In this document: positions 7,882 through 16,327 of the stretch, one piece after another
Position numbering within the stretch: position 1 is the first letter of the stretch
Layout: the number at the start of each line of letters is the position of its first letter
Source: Bradyrhizobium sp. MOS003
GTDB lineage: Bacteria; Pseudomonadota; Alphaproteobacteria; Rhizobiales; Xanthobacteraceae
DNA length: 64,000 nt
NCBI RefSeq assembly: GCF_003020125.1
Contig: NZ_PYFW01000008.1
Coordinates: 62,001 to 126,000, forward strand
Direction of reading: 5' to 3'
Notes under the pieces: model-generated
Database searches by the model: none
What the model was told of the DNA's origin: nothing
What the model saw: only the letters and a program-made list of their open reading frames with translations
Position numbers and translations under genes: made by a program

Positions 7882-7894
7882 TTGCATGCACTTT
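7882..7894. promoter_or_regulatory. Candidate GntR operator TTGCATGCACTTT
   Basis: TTGCATGCACTTT sits 7 bp upstream of the chosen ATPase start (7902). It repeats the 7776 site with a single difference (C for G). The pair is separated by 106 bp, about ten helical turns, which would allow looping between two bound dimers. Confidence 0.45.
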
Positions 7895-7901
7895 GGCTGT
7901 G

Positions 7902-8765
7902 ATGCGCATGCACCCCCAAGACCAGTTTGACGGCCAGCCTGTTCCCGAAGGCACCGCTGTCTCCGCCATCGAGCTCTCCGAGGCTGTCGTGACCTTCGGG
8001 CGCGGCGACCGCGCCGTGCCCGCTCTGTCGAAGACCACGCTCAAGATTGCCGACGGCGAGTTTGTCGCACTGGTCGGCCCGTCCGGATGCGGCAAATCGA
8101 CCATTTTGCGTCTGGTCAGCGGCCTGGTGCAGCCGACCAGCGGCGTCGTCATCGTCGGCGGGCGCGAGGTCGCGGCGCGGGCGATGCGGGTCGGCATGGC
8201 GTTTCAGAATCCGACCATGCTGCCCTGGATGACGATCGAGCGGAACATCATGCTGCCGCTGAAGATCGTCGAGCCGTTCCGCTCCAGCTTCCGCAAACTG
8301 CGCAACACCGAATTCCGTGACAAGGCCAATGCGCTGCTGGAGCAGGTCGGCCTCAAAGGATTTGGCAACCGGTACCCCTGGCAGCTCTCGGGCGGCATGC
8401 TCCAGCGCGCCAATCTCTGCCGGGCGCTGATCCACCAGCCGCGCATGCTGCTGCTCGACGAGCCGTTCGGCGCGCTCGACCAGTTCACCCGCGAGGAACT
8501 GTGGGCGATCCTGCAGAACCTCTGGATGACGCACAGGCCGACGGTGCTGCTGGTCACCCACGATCTGCGCGAGGCTGGCTTTCTCGCCAGCCGCATCTGC
8601 GTGATGAGCGCGCGCCCCGGCCGCATCCTCGACGACAGCCGCGTCGAGTTCGCCCGGCCGCGCACCGTCGCCATGACCTTCGAGCCGCATTTCGTCGCGC
8701 TGAATCAGAAGCTGCGCGCTTTCATCGAGGACGCGCGCAGCGCAGCTACGCAGGGAACAGGCTGA
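7902..8765 (+). CDS. ABC transporter ATP-binding protein, NitT/TauT/SsuB type
   Basis: 287 aa ATPase that would power import through the permease encoded next. Walker A GPSGCGKST is at about 58-66, signature LSGGM at about 162 and Walker B LLLDEPFGALD at about 182-192; the H-loop THD is present. The family is that of sulfonate, taurine, nitrate and pyrimidine (ThiZ-like) importers. The start could be 7902 or 7908. A longer upstream frame would read through the candidate GntR site and was not used. Its stop shares a base with the permease start (TGATG), giving translational coupling. Confidence 0.85.
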   Translation: MRMHPQDQFDGQPVPEGTAVSAIELSEAVVTFGRGDRAVPALSKTTLKIADGEFVALVGPSGCGKSTILRLVSGLVQPTSGVVIVGGREVAARAMRVGMAFQNPTMLPWMTIERNIMLPLKIVEPFRSSFRKLRNTEFRDKANALLEQVGLKGFGNRYPWQLSGGMLQRANLCRALIHQPRMLLLDEPFGALDQFTREELWAILQNLWMTHRPTVLLVTHDLREAGFLASRICVMSARPGRILDDSRVEFARPRTVAMTFEPHFVALNQKLRAFIEDARSAATQGTG

Positions 8766-9541
8766 TGTTCGGGATCGATATCAGGCAGAAAGCGTGGTCG
8801 GCCGGATTGATCGTGCTGTTCTTCGTCGCCTGGGAATTGTTCTGCGTGATCACGGGCATGTCGGACCTCGTGCTGCCGCGGCCGTCACAAGTGTTCGTGA
8901 CGCTGGTCCAGCGCTTCCCGGTGCTGTGGCCGCATATCCTGCAGACGCTCGGGACCACGATGTTCGGCTTCGTCCTTGGCGTCGCGCTCGGTGTCACGCT
9001 CGGCGCGATCATCGGTGTATCGAAGACGGCCTACGACACCTGCTATCCGCTGCTGATCGGCTTCTCCTCGATCCCCAAGGTCGCGGTGGTGCCGATCTTC
9101 GTGCTGTGGTTCGGATCGGGCACGGTGCCCGCGGTGCTGACGGCGCTGTCGATCTGCTTCTTTCCGATCGTCGTGAATATCGCGACGGGCCTTGCGACCA
9201 CGGAGCCGGAGCTCGAGGACGTGTTGAAGGCGCTCGGCGCCAGCAAGTTCGACATCCTCTGGAATGTCGGTCTGCCCCGGACGATGCCGTTCTTCTTTGC
9301 TTCGCTGAAGGTCGCGATCTCCTACGCTTTCGTCGGCGCGGTGCTGTCGGAGACGGTCGCCTCCAACCGCGGCATCGGCAATGTCATGATGACCGCGTCC
9401 TCCAATTTCAACGTGCCGCTGGTGTTCGCCGGCCTGTTCGTGCTCGCCGGCCTCGGTGTCGCGCTCTACGCCGTGTTTTCGCTGATCGAGGGCCGCGTCA
9501 CCGGCTGGGCGACGCGCAAGAACGACGTGATTGCCACCTGA
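8765..9541 (+). CDS. ABC transporter permease, NitT/TauT type
   Basis: 258 aa inner-membrane protein with about six hydrophobic segments. It carries the BPD-transport EAA-like loop, here LEDVLKALGASKFDILWNVGLP (residues about 155-176), which contacts the ATPase. The N-terminal LVLPRPSQV segment is typical of SsuC/TauC permeases. The start at 8765 overlaps the ATPase stop. It forms an importer with the ATPase and the binding protein that follows 40 bp downstream. Confidence 0.85.
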   Translation: MFGIDIRQKAWSAGLIVLFFVAWELFCVITGMSDLVLPRPSQVFVTLVQRFPVLWPHILQTLGTTMFGFVLGVALGVTLGAIIGVSKTAYDTCYPLLIGFSSIPKVAVVPIFVLWFGSGTVPAVLTALSICFFPIVVNIATGLATTEPELEDVLKALGASKFDILWNVGLPRTMPFFFASLKVAISYAFVGAVLSETVASNRGIGNVMMTASSNFNVPLVFAGLFVLAGLGVALYAVFSLIEGRVTGWATRKNDVIAT

Positions 9542-9581
9542 TTTTCTGAACCGTCACGCAACGAAGCTTGAGGAGGTCTCG

Positions 9582-10607
9582 ATGTTGAGAAAAGTAACTG
9601 CCGCGCTGCTGGGATTGGCCCTGTCCACAGGGGCCGCGATGGCCCAGGAGACCACGATCAAGTTCACGCTGGGCTGGAAGACCCAAGGCAGCGATGCGGC
9701 TTTCTTCTACGCCAAGGACAACGGCCTCTTCAAAGAGGAGGGCCTGAACGTCGTCATCGACCAGGGCGAGGGCTCGGGTGCCACCGTGACGCGCATCATG
9801 TCCGGCGCCTATGACGCCGGCTTCGGCGACGTCAACGCCATTATCCAGAACGCTTCGACCAAGCCGCAGGAGGCGCCCGTCATGGTCTACATGATGTGGA
9901 ACCAGCCGCCGTTCGCGATCGTCGCCAAGAAGACCAGCGGCATCAACACCATCAAGGATTTTGAGGGCCACACCCTCGGCGGCGCGCAGGGCACGCCGAC
10001 GACTCGCCTGCTGCCAGTGTTCACGCGCAAGAACGGCCTCGATGGCGAGAAGATCAAGATCTCCAACATGGCGCCGAATCTCCAGGAGCCGATGCTGATC
10101 AAGGGCGATATCGACGGCGCGCTCGTTTTCAACATCACCAGTTATTTCAACCTGGTGCTGAACCGCCAGGACCCAGACAAGGACTTCAAATGGTTCTCGT
10201 TCGGTGACTACGGTCTCGACCTCTATTCCAACGGCGTCATGGTCTCCAAGAAATTGATCGCGTCGAACCCGAAAGCGGTCGCGGGTCTCGTGCGTGCCAT
10301 CAACAAGGCCGCGATCGCGGTGGCCAAGGACCAGAATGCCGGCATGAAGGCCGCGCTGAACTACGACAATCTGATCGACGTCGCGGTCGAGAAGCGCCGG
10401 CTTCAATATTCGTTCGACAAGCTGATCGTCTCGCCGGAGATGAAGGAGATCGGCGTCGGCGACATCAAGGACGAGCGCATGACCCGCGCCATCGGCATCA
10501 TCGTCGAAGGCTATCAGCTCGCCCGCGCGCCGACTCCGGCCGAAGTGTTTTCGCGTGAGTTCCTGCCGCCGCGGGCCGAGCGTGAGCTGGTGTATACGGC
10601 CAACTGA
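9582..10607 (+). CDS. ABC transporter substrate-binding protein, NMT1/THI5-like
   Basis: 341 aa. A classical signal peptide ends at AMA|QE (about residue 22). The mature part is a type II periplasmic binding protein of the NMT1/SsuA/ThiY group (FTLGWKTQGSDAAFFYAKDNGLFKEEGL). Related proteins bind sulfonates, nitrate, riboflavin or pyrimidine precursors, and members of this subgroup lie beside amidohydrolases. AGGAGGT is seven bases upstream of the ATG, one of the strongest ribosome sites in the window and consistent with high expression of the binding protein. The ligand is not readable from sequence; the adjacent deaminase-like hydrolase suggests a nitrogen heterocycle. Confidence 0.85.
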   Translation: MLRKVTAALLGLALSTGAAMAQETTIKFTLGWKTQGSDAAFFYAKDNGLFKEEGLNVVIDQGEGSGATVTRIMSGAYDAGFGDVNAIIQNASTKPQEAPVMVYMMWNQPPFAIVAKKTSGINTIKDFEGHTLGGAQGTPTTRLLPVFTRKNGLDGEKIKISNMAPNLQEPMLIKGDIDGALVFNITSYFNLVLNRQDPDKDFKWFSFGDYGLDLYSNGVMVSKKLIASNPKAVAGLVRAINKAAIAVAKDQNAGMKAALNYDNLIDVAVEKRRLQYSFDKLIVSPEMKEIGVGDIKDERMTRAIGIIVEGYQLARAPTPAEVFSREFLPPRAERELVYTAN

Positions 10608-10623
10608 GCCCGGAGAGAGGGCC

Positions 10624-12063
10624 ATGGCCACGGAGATTTCGGCGACCAGCCTGTTCCGTGGCCCTGATCTCGGCATCAGCGACGATGTCGTGCTGCGGCA
10701 CGACGGCGGTGTCATCACCGATATCTCGGAAGCAGCGGGAGCCGCCGGCGGCGCGCGCTCCTTCATCATTCCGGCGTTCGTCAATGCCCACGATCATGCC
10801 CGCGCCACGGCATCGTCCTTCGGCGCGGTCGGCATGCCCCTGGAAAGCTGGATCCTGCGAACAGCGCTCGGCACGCCGGTCGATCCTTACCTGACCGCAG
10901 CCGCTGCGCTCGCCCGCTCCGCAAAGGCCGGCTGCGCGGCCATGATGGTGCACTACACCCGGCCAAGCGGGACGATGCCATTGCTCGACGAGGCCATGGC
11001 GATCGCAAGAGCGGCATCCGACGTCGGCATCCGCATGGCCTTTGCGCTCGCGGTGCGCGACCAGAACCCGATCGTTTATGGCGATGCCGAGCCGGCGATC
11101 TCGGGACTTCCCGCCGACGATCGCAAGGCCATCGAAGACATCTTCATCCGCGCGCCGATGTCGCCAAAGGCCTATATCGAGCTGACCGACGCCATTGCCG
11201 CCGCCATCGCCGGCCCGATGATCGACGTGCAGCTCGGGCCCGCCGGCGTGCAATGGTGCTCGAAGCCGCTGCTGGAGGCGGTTGCCGAGAATTCGGCGCG
11301 GACCGGCCGGCGCATCCACATGCATCTGCTGGAGACCGTGTATCAGCGCGCCTGGGCCGACCAGAACTTTCCGGATATGGTGCGCTGGCTTCGCGACGTT
11401 GGTTTCCTTTCGGAGCGGCTGACGCTGGCGCATTGTATCCACGCCCGCCCGGACGAGCTGGAGATGATCGCTGCGTCAGGTGCGCGCATCGTCACCAATT
11501 TCAGCTCGAACATGCATCTGCGCTCGGGCCTCGCCCCGCTCGCCGCCGCACACAAATGCGGCTGCGCCATCGCGGTCGGCGTCGACGGGCTGGCGCTGGA
11601 TGAGGACGACGACATCCTGCGCGAGATGCGGCTGGTGCAGATGGTCCATGGCGGCCTCGGCTTCAAGGCGACTTGGACACCGGCCGAGCTGTTCTCTCTC
11701 GCCATCCGCAATGGGCGCCGTGCGACCGGGGCGCCCGGGAGCGGGGAGCTCGTCGTCGGCAACCCCGCCGACTATGTCGTGATCGACCTCGATCGGCTCG
11801 ATCGCGACCGCATCATGCCTGTCGATCCCATGAGGCTGCTGTTCGCGCGCGGCAACGCCTCGCTGGTCAGGGAGGTCGTCGTTTCAGGCAAGACGATCGT
11901 CGGCGATGGGGTGTGTGCCGGCGTCGACCTGCCGGCCATCGAGCGGGAGTTGCGGGCCATGTATCGCATCAATGTCGGCAAGCTCGGCGCTTTCGAGCGC
12001 ATGTGGCCGCAGCTGTCTGAGCGGGTCGCCGGCTGGTTCGGGCAACAGCTCACCTGCGACTAG
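10624..12063 (+). CDS. Amidohydrolase of the TRZ/ATZ (cytosine/atrazine hydrolase) group
   Basis: 479 aa, COG0402-type metal hydrolase, likely cytoplasmic. Visible motifs are the strand 1 pair NAHDHA (His-x-His), MHLLE, AHCIHA and VGVDGLALDED, where the Asp is the expected metal ligand and general base; NPADYVVID ends the barrel. It starts 16 bp after the binding-protein gene with GGAGAG before the ATG, so it is the last gene of the import operon and probably processes the imported compound. Unlike the 5077-6318 homologue, its active-site Asp is intact. The substrate may be an amino- or chloro-substituted ring, a hydantoin-like ring or a pyrimidine. Confidence 0.78.
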   Translation: MATEISATSLFRGPDLGISDDVVLRHDGGVITDISEAAGAAGGARSFIIPAFVNAHDHARATASSFGAVGMPLESWILRTALGTPVDPYLTAAAALARSAKAGCAAMMVHYTRPSGTMPLLDEAMAIARAASDVGIRMAFALAVRDQNPIVYGDAEPAISGLPADDRKAIEDIFIRAPMSPKAYIELTDAIAAAIAGPMIDVQLGPAGVQWCSKPLLEAVAENSARTGRRIHMHLLETVYQRAWADQNFPDMVRWLRDVGFLSERLTLAHCIHARPDELEMIAASGARIVTNFSSNMHLRSGLAPLAAAHKCGCAIAVGVDGLALDEDDDILREMRLVQMVHGGLGFKATWTPAELFSLAIRNGRRATGAPGSGELVVGNPADYVVIDLDRLDRDRIMPVDPMRLLFARGNASLVREVVVSGKTIVGDGVCAGVDLPAIERELRAMYRINVGKLGAFERMWPQLSERVAGWFGQQLTCD

Positions 12064-12209
12064 GCCGGGCGCGACGTCGGCCTTGGTCCGGCCGATCAAA
12101 AACCGCGATAGCTGATAAGCGGAACCTCGTCTGGCGATTGATGCCGGCCTGCGCTATCACAGCTGCGGCGGCGCGCCGGCACTGCCGAGACCTCTTCAAG
12201 GAGCCCCCG

Positions 12210-13118
12210 ATGCGTCTTCCCACCCTTTTTCTGGCCGTCACATGCCTCGCGAGCGCAGCTTCTGCCGAAGATCTCACGGGCACGCTCCAGAAGATCAAGG
12301 AAACCAAGAAGATCACGCTCGGCTATCAGGAGGCGTCGGTCCCGTTTAGCTATCTGGACGGCAACCAGAAGCCGGTCGGCTTTGCCATGGACATCTGCCT
12401 TGCGATCGTCGATGCGGTGAAGAAGCAGCTGGGCATGCCCGACATCACCGTGGACACGCTCGCCGTGACCTCGTCGAACCGGATTCCCCTGATGGTCAAC
12501 GGCACGCTCGACCTGCATTGCTCGGCGACTACCAACAACGCCGATCGACAGAAGCAGGTCGCTTTCACCAACACCCATTTTCTCAGCGCGACGCGCTTTG
12601 CTGCCAAGAAGGCCGCGAAGATCAACACCATCGACGACCTCAAGGGCAAGGCGGTCACGGCAGTGGCCGGCTCGGTCAACCTGACCCAGCTCGCCAAGGT
12701 CAATACGGAGCGCAACCTCGGCATCAGCGTGATGCCGGCGAAGGACCAGGCCGAGGCCTTCCTGTTGCTGGAAACCGACCGCGCCCAGGCCTACGCACTC
12801 GACGACGTGCAGCTCGCGGTCGCGATCGCGCGCTCGAAGGAGCCGCAAGCCTTCATGATCAGCGAAGAAGCGTTCTCCAAGCCCGAGCCCTACGGCATCA
12901 TGCTGCGGCGTGAGGATGCGCCGTTCAAGGCGCTCGCCGACCGCGCGACTGCGGAGCTCTATGCAAGCCCGGAGATCGATGTGCTCTACAAGAAATGGCT
13001 GCAATCGCCGACGCCGCCGAACGGCCTCGACTACAACGTCCCGATGTCGCCCGCCCTGCGCAACGCCTTCAAGAAGCCGAGCTCGAGCGCAGATCCCGAC
13101 GTGTATGTGGTGAACTGA
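12210..13118 (+). CDS. Amino-acid-type ABC substrate-binding protein (SBP family 3), orphan
   Basis: 302 aa. A signal peptide ends near ASA|ED (residue about 18). The mature part is a family 3 solute-binding protein in the glutamate/aspartate-binding GltI style: ITLGYQEASVPFSYLDGNQKPVGFAMDICLAIVD, then LDLHCSATTNNADRQK and a C-terminal VLYKKWLQSP. No permease or ATPase of the amino-acid class is adjacent, so its membrane partners are elsewhere or missing. It is separated from the amidohydrolase gene by 146 bp and probably has its own promoter. The likely ligand is an acidic amino acid, by family only. Confidence 0.8.
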   Translation: MRLPTLFLAVTCLASAASAEDLTGTLQKIKETKKITLGYQEASVPFSYLDGNQKPVGFAMDICLAIVDAVKKQLGMPDITVDTLAVTSSNRIPLMVNGTLDLHCSATTNNADRQKQVAFTNTHFLSATRFAAKKAAKINTIDDLKGKAVTAVAGSVNLTQLAKVNTERNLGISVMPAKDQAEAFLLLETDRAQAYALDDVQLAVAIARSKEPQAFMISEEAFSKPEPYGIMLRREDAPFKALADRATAELYASPEIDVLYKKWLQSPTPPNGLDYNVPMSPALRNAFKKPSSSADPDVYVVN

Positions 13119-13175
13119 GGGGGGACGCTGCCGATCGCGCACTTCGTGCTGCTCATTATTTTCCGTGTGGATGGA

Positions 13176-13227
13176 TACCCCTCATCCGGCGCTTCGCGCC
13201 ACCTTCACCTAACCGGAGAAGGAACAG
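13176..13227. repeat. Rhizobial intergenic repeat fragment (CCCTCATCCGGCGCTTCGCG type)
   Basis: The stretch TACCCCTCATCCGGCGCTTC continuing to GGAGAAGGAACAG is recognisable as one of the short repeats scattered between genes in many rhizobial genomes. It holds internal inverted pairs such as GGCGC-TTC-GCGCC. It lies between the convergent binding-protein and acyl-CoA dehydrogenase genes. Recognition is from memory, not a search. Confidence 0.5.
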
Positions 13228-13257
13228 TAGCACCTTGGTCGTCCACGATATGGCAGC

Positions 13258-14469
13258 TTAACTGTTCGAATATTTCTTCAGCTCGAACCGCGCGATTTGG
13301 TTCCGATGGACCTCGTCCGGTCCGTCGGCAAGCCGGAGCAACCGCGCGGTGGCGTAGGCCTGGGTCAAGCCGAAATCATTCGAGGTGCCGCCGCCGCCGT
13401 GGGCCTGGATCGCCCAGTCGATGACCTGGCAGGCCATGTTGGGGACCGCGACCTTGATCATCGCGATCTCGGCTTTTGCCACCTTGTTGCCGACGGTGTC
13501 CATGGCATAGGCCGCGTTCAGCGTCAGCAGCCGGGCCTGCTCGATCATGATGCGGGATTCCGCGATGCGCTCCTGCGTGACCGTCTGCTCCGAGACCGGC
13601 TTGCCAAAGGCGACGCGGCTGCGCACGCGGCGGCACATCTTCTCCAGGGTGCGTTCGGCAAGGCCGATCAGCCGCATGCAGTGGTGGATGCGGCCGGGCC
13701 CGAGGCGGCCCTGCGCGATCTCGAAGCCGCGGCCCTCGCCGAGCAGCATGTTCTCCCTGGGCACCCGCACATTGGTGAAGACGACCTCGGAGGCGCGGTC
13801 GGGCACGCCGTAGAAGCCGAACACGGGCAGGGGACGTTTGACTTCGATGCCTGGCGTGTCCATCGGCACCAGGATCATCGATTGCTGCCTGTGACGGTCC
13901 GGATTGTCAGGATCGGTCTTGCCCATGAAGATGCAGATCTTGCAGCGCGGATCGGTCGCGTTCGTCGTGTACCATTTGCGGCCGTTGATGACGTAATGCT
14001 CGCCATCGCGCACGATCGAGCTTTCGATGTTGGTCGCGTCGGAGGAGGCCACTGCCGGCTCCGTCATCGCAAAGCAGGACCGGATCTCGCCGGCGAGTAG
14101 CGGCTTCAGCCAGCGTTCCTTGTCCTTCTCCGAACCATAACGCTCCAGCACCTCCATATTGCCTGTATCGGGCGCCGAGCAGTTGAAGACCTCAGGTGCA
14201 GGATGCGACCGGCCCATCACTTCGCAGAGCGGGGCGTATTCGAGATTGGTCAGGCCAGCGCCATGGCCGGACTCCGGCAGGAACAGGTTCCAGAGGCCTT
14301 CCGCACGCGCCAGCGGCTTCAGTTCTTCCACGACCGGATAGACCTTCCAGGGACCCAGCTCTTCCGCCTCGCGATAGAAGCGCTCCTCGCTTGGGTAGAT
14401 GTGCCGGTCCATGAAGCTCTCGAGCTTGCGCTTGAGCTCGACGACTTTTGGCGACATTTGGTAGAGCAT
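13258..14469 (-). CDS. Acyl-CoA dehydrogenase family protein
   Basis: 403 aa FAD flavoenzyme predicted to desaturate an acyl-CoA. The family signatures are present: CFAMTEPAVASSDATNIE in the central domain, the beta-domain segment YVINGRKWYTTNA, and the C-terminal RVAFGKPVSEQT and QAHGGGGTSNDFGLTQAYATAR. The length and the sequence around ACAD10/11-like domains suggest a long- or branched-chain acyl substrate. It lies 55 bp downstream of, and on the same strand as, an acyl-CoA ligase, so the pair likely activates and dehydrogenates a common acid. Confidence 0.88.
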   Translation of the reverse strand: MLYQMSPKVVELKRKLESFMDRHIYPSEERFYREAEELGPWKVYPVVEELKPLARAEGLWNLFLPESGHGAGLTNLEYAPLCEVMGRSHPAPEVFNCSAPDTGNMEVLERYGSEKDKERWLKPLLAGEIRSCFAMTEPAVASSDATNIESSIVRDGEHYVINGRKWYTTNATDPRCKICIFMGKTDPDNPDRHRQQSMILVPMDTPGIEVKRPLPVFGFYGVPDRASEVVFTNVRVPRENMLLGEGRGFEIAQGRLGPGRIHHCMRLIGLAERTLEKMCRRVRSRVAFGKPVSEQTVTQERIAESRIMIEQARLLTLNAAYAMDTVGNKVAKAEIAMIKVAVPNMACQVIDWAIQAHGGGGTSNDFGLTQAYATARLLRLADGPDEVHRNQIARFELKKYSNS

Positions 14470-14524
14470 CTCTGGTTTCCTCGATCGGTGAACGGTGCTG
14501 GCTCCAGCGCGAGCGCGCGATGCT

Positions 14525-16150
14525 TCATGCGACGCGATAGTCCCTGAATTTATCGCGCAGCGTGGATTTGAGCACCTTGCCCGTGCCGGTCATCGGGAAT
14601 TCGTCGAGGAATTCGACGGCGTCCGGCATCCACCAGCTCGCGATTTTCGGGCGCATGTGGTCCAGCAGCGTCTTGCCGTCGACGGTTGCGCCCTTCTTGC
14701 GGACGACCAGCAGCAGGGGACGTTCCTGCCATTTCTTATGGTTGATCGCGACCACCGCGGCCTGAAGCACATCGGGGTGGGACAATGCGACGTCCTCGAG
14801 CTGGATCGAGGAGATCCATTCGCCGCCGGACTTGATCACGTCCTTGGAGCGGTCGGTGAGCGTGACGTGGCCTTGGCTGTCGATCACGGCCATGTCGCCG
14901 GTGATCAGCCAGCCGTCGCGGTCGAGTCCTTCCTCCAGCTTCATGTAGCCGGAGGCGACCCAGGGGCCACGGGCGCGGAGATGACCGACGGTCTTGCCAT
15001 CGCGCGGTAGCTCGTTTCCAGCGTCATCGACGATACGCAAGGCAGTACCGAAACAGGCGCGGCCGGACACCTGGCGCCGGTCGAATTTCTCCTTCTCGCT
15101 GAGGTGCTCGGAGCCGGGCCGTAAGCCCGGCATCGAGCAGCCCAGCGCCTCGGTCATGCCCCAGGCCTGGATGTAGTCGATGCCATAGTCGCGCTTGAGC
15201 TTCTCGACCATGGCGCGCGGCGGCGCCGAGCCGGACGACAGCGTCGCCCGCAGCGTGGAGAATTTGTTGCCGGTGCGGCCCAGCCAGTCGAGCAGGATCA
15301 GCCAGAAGCTCGGCACGCCAGCCGACAGCGTCACCTTCTCGCCTTCGAGCAATTCATAGAGCTTGTCGGGTTCGTAATTGCGGCCGGGCAGCACCAGCTT
15401 CGAGCCGGTATAGGGCGCGGTGAACGGCATGTTCCAGCCATTGCCGTGGAACAGCGGCGCCATCGGCATCATCACCTCGCGCACGCCTTCGGCATGGCCC
15501 GGCAGGAAGTCGAAGCTGCTGCAGGTCATGGTCTGCAGGATCGCGGCGCGGTGCGAATAGATCACGCCCTTGGGATTGCCGGTCGTGCCCGAGGTGTAGC
15601 AGATGGTGGAGGCGGACTTCTCGTCGAACTCCGGCCAGACGAAGCCGGCGTCGCTCTCCTTCTCCAGCAATTCCTCGTAGCAATGTACGTTGGCGAGCTT
15701 CGTCTCCGGCATCCGCTCGCGCGAGGACATCACGACGTAAGCCTCGATCGTCTTCAGCTGCGGCGCGATCGCCTCGACGATCGGCAGCGTGGCGCGGTCG
15801 ATGAACAGCAGGCGGTCTTCGGCATGGTTGATGATGTAGACGAGCTGTTCGGGAAACAGCCGCGGGTTGACGGTGTGCAGCACATAGCCCATGCCCGGCG
15901 CGGCGTAGAACATCTCGAAATGACGGTGGGTGTTCCATGCCAGGGTGCCGACGCGGTCGCCGGGGTTCATGCCGAGCCGTTTCAGCGCCAGCGCCATGCG
16001 CTTGATGCGCGGATGGGCGGCCGCATAAGTGGTGCGATGAATGTCGCCCTCGATCTCGCGCGCGACGATCTCGGCTTCGCCGTGATAGTCGGCTGCGTAT
16101 TGGATGAGGCCGCTGATCAGCAGCGGCATATCCATCATCAATCCCTGCAT
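14525..16150 (-). CDS. Acyl-CoA synthetase (AMP-forming), medium/long-chain type
   Basis: 541 aa adenylate-forming ligase. The phosphate-binding loop YTSGTTGNPKG, the adenine motif WGMTE, the hinge WLITGDMA and the C-terminal lysine motif TGTGKVLKS are all present. GGAGGAG lies four bases before the ATG at 16150. Such enzymes convert a free carboxylic acid to its CoA thioester using ATP. It is coupled with the acyl-CoA dehydrogenase downstream. The divergently encoded Baeyer-Villiger monooxygenase (from 16328) can yield esters that hydrolyse to acids, so the three genes may form a small ketone/acid degradation set; that link is inference. Confidence 0.88.
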   Translation of the reverse strand: MQGLMMDMPLLISGLIQYAADYHGEAEIVAREIEGDIHRTTYAAAHPRIKRMALALKRLGMNPGDRVGTLAWNTHRHFEMFYAAPGMGYVLHTVNPRLFPEQLVYIINHAEDRLLFIDRATLPIVEAIAPQLKTIEAYVVMSSRERMPETKLANVHCYEELLEKESDAGFVWPEFDEKSASTICYTSGTTGNPKGVIYSHRAAILQTMTCSSFDFLPGHAEGVREVMMPMAPLFHGNGWNMPFTAPYTGSKLVLPGRNYEPDKLYELLEGEKVTLSAGVPSFWLILLDWLGRTGNKFSTLRATLSSGSAPPRAMVEKLKRDYGIDYIQAWGMTEALGCSMPGLRPGSEHLSEKEKFDRRQVSGRACFGTALRIVDDAGNELPRDGKTVGHLRARGPWVASGYMKLEEGLDRDGWLITGDMAVIDSQGHVTLTDRSKDVIKSGGEWISSIQLEDVALSHPDVLQAAVVAINHKKWQERPLLLVVRKKGATVDGKTLLDHMRPKIASWWMPDAVEFLDEFPMTGTGKVLKSTLRDKFRDYRVA

Positions 16151-16327
16151 GGTCTCCTCCGGAAGCCACGTCGTTGCGTGGCGGACGCTCGTGATTTGTG
16201 CGCGAGGTTAGCGGAACGTCGCGCGGCGTTCACGCAAAAAGCATGGGACGCGATTGCGTGCGTCACTTTTTCAGGGCTAACGTGAGGTGAGCTGCCGGCG
16301 AAGCAGCGTTCGCCGTGGAGGAAATGA

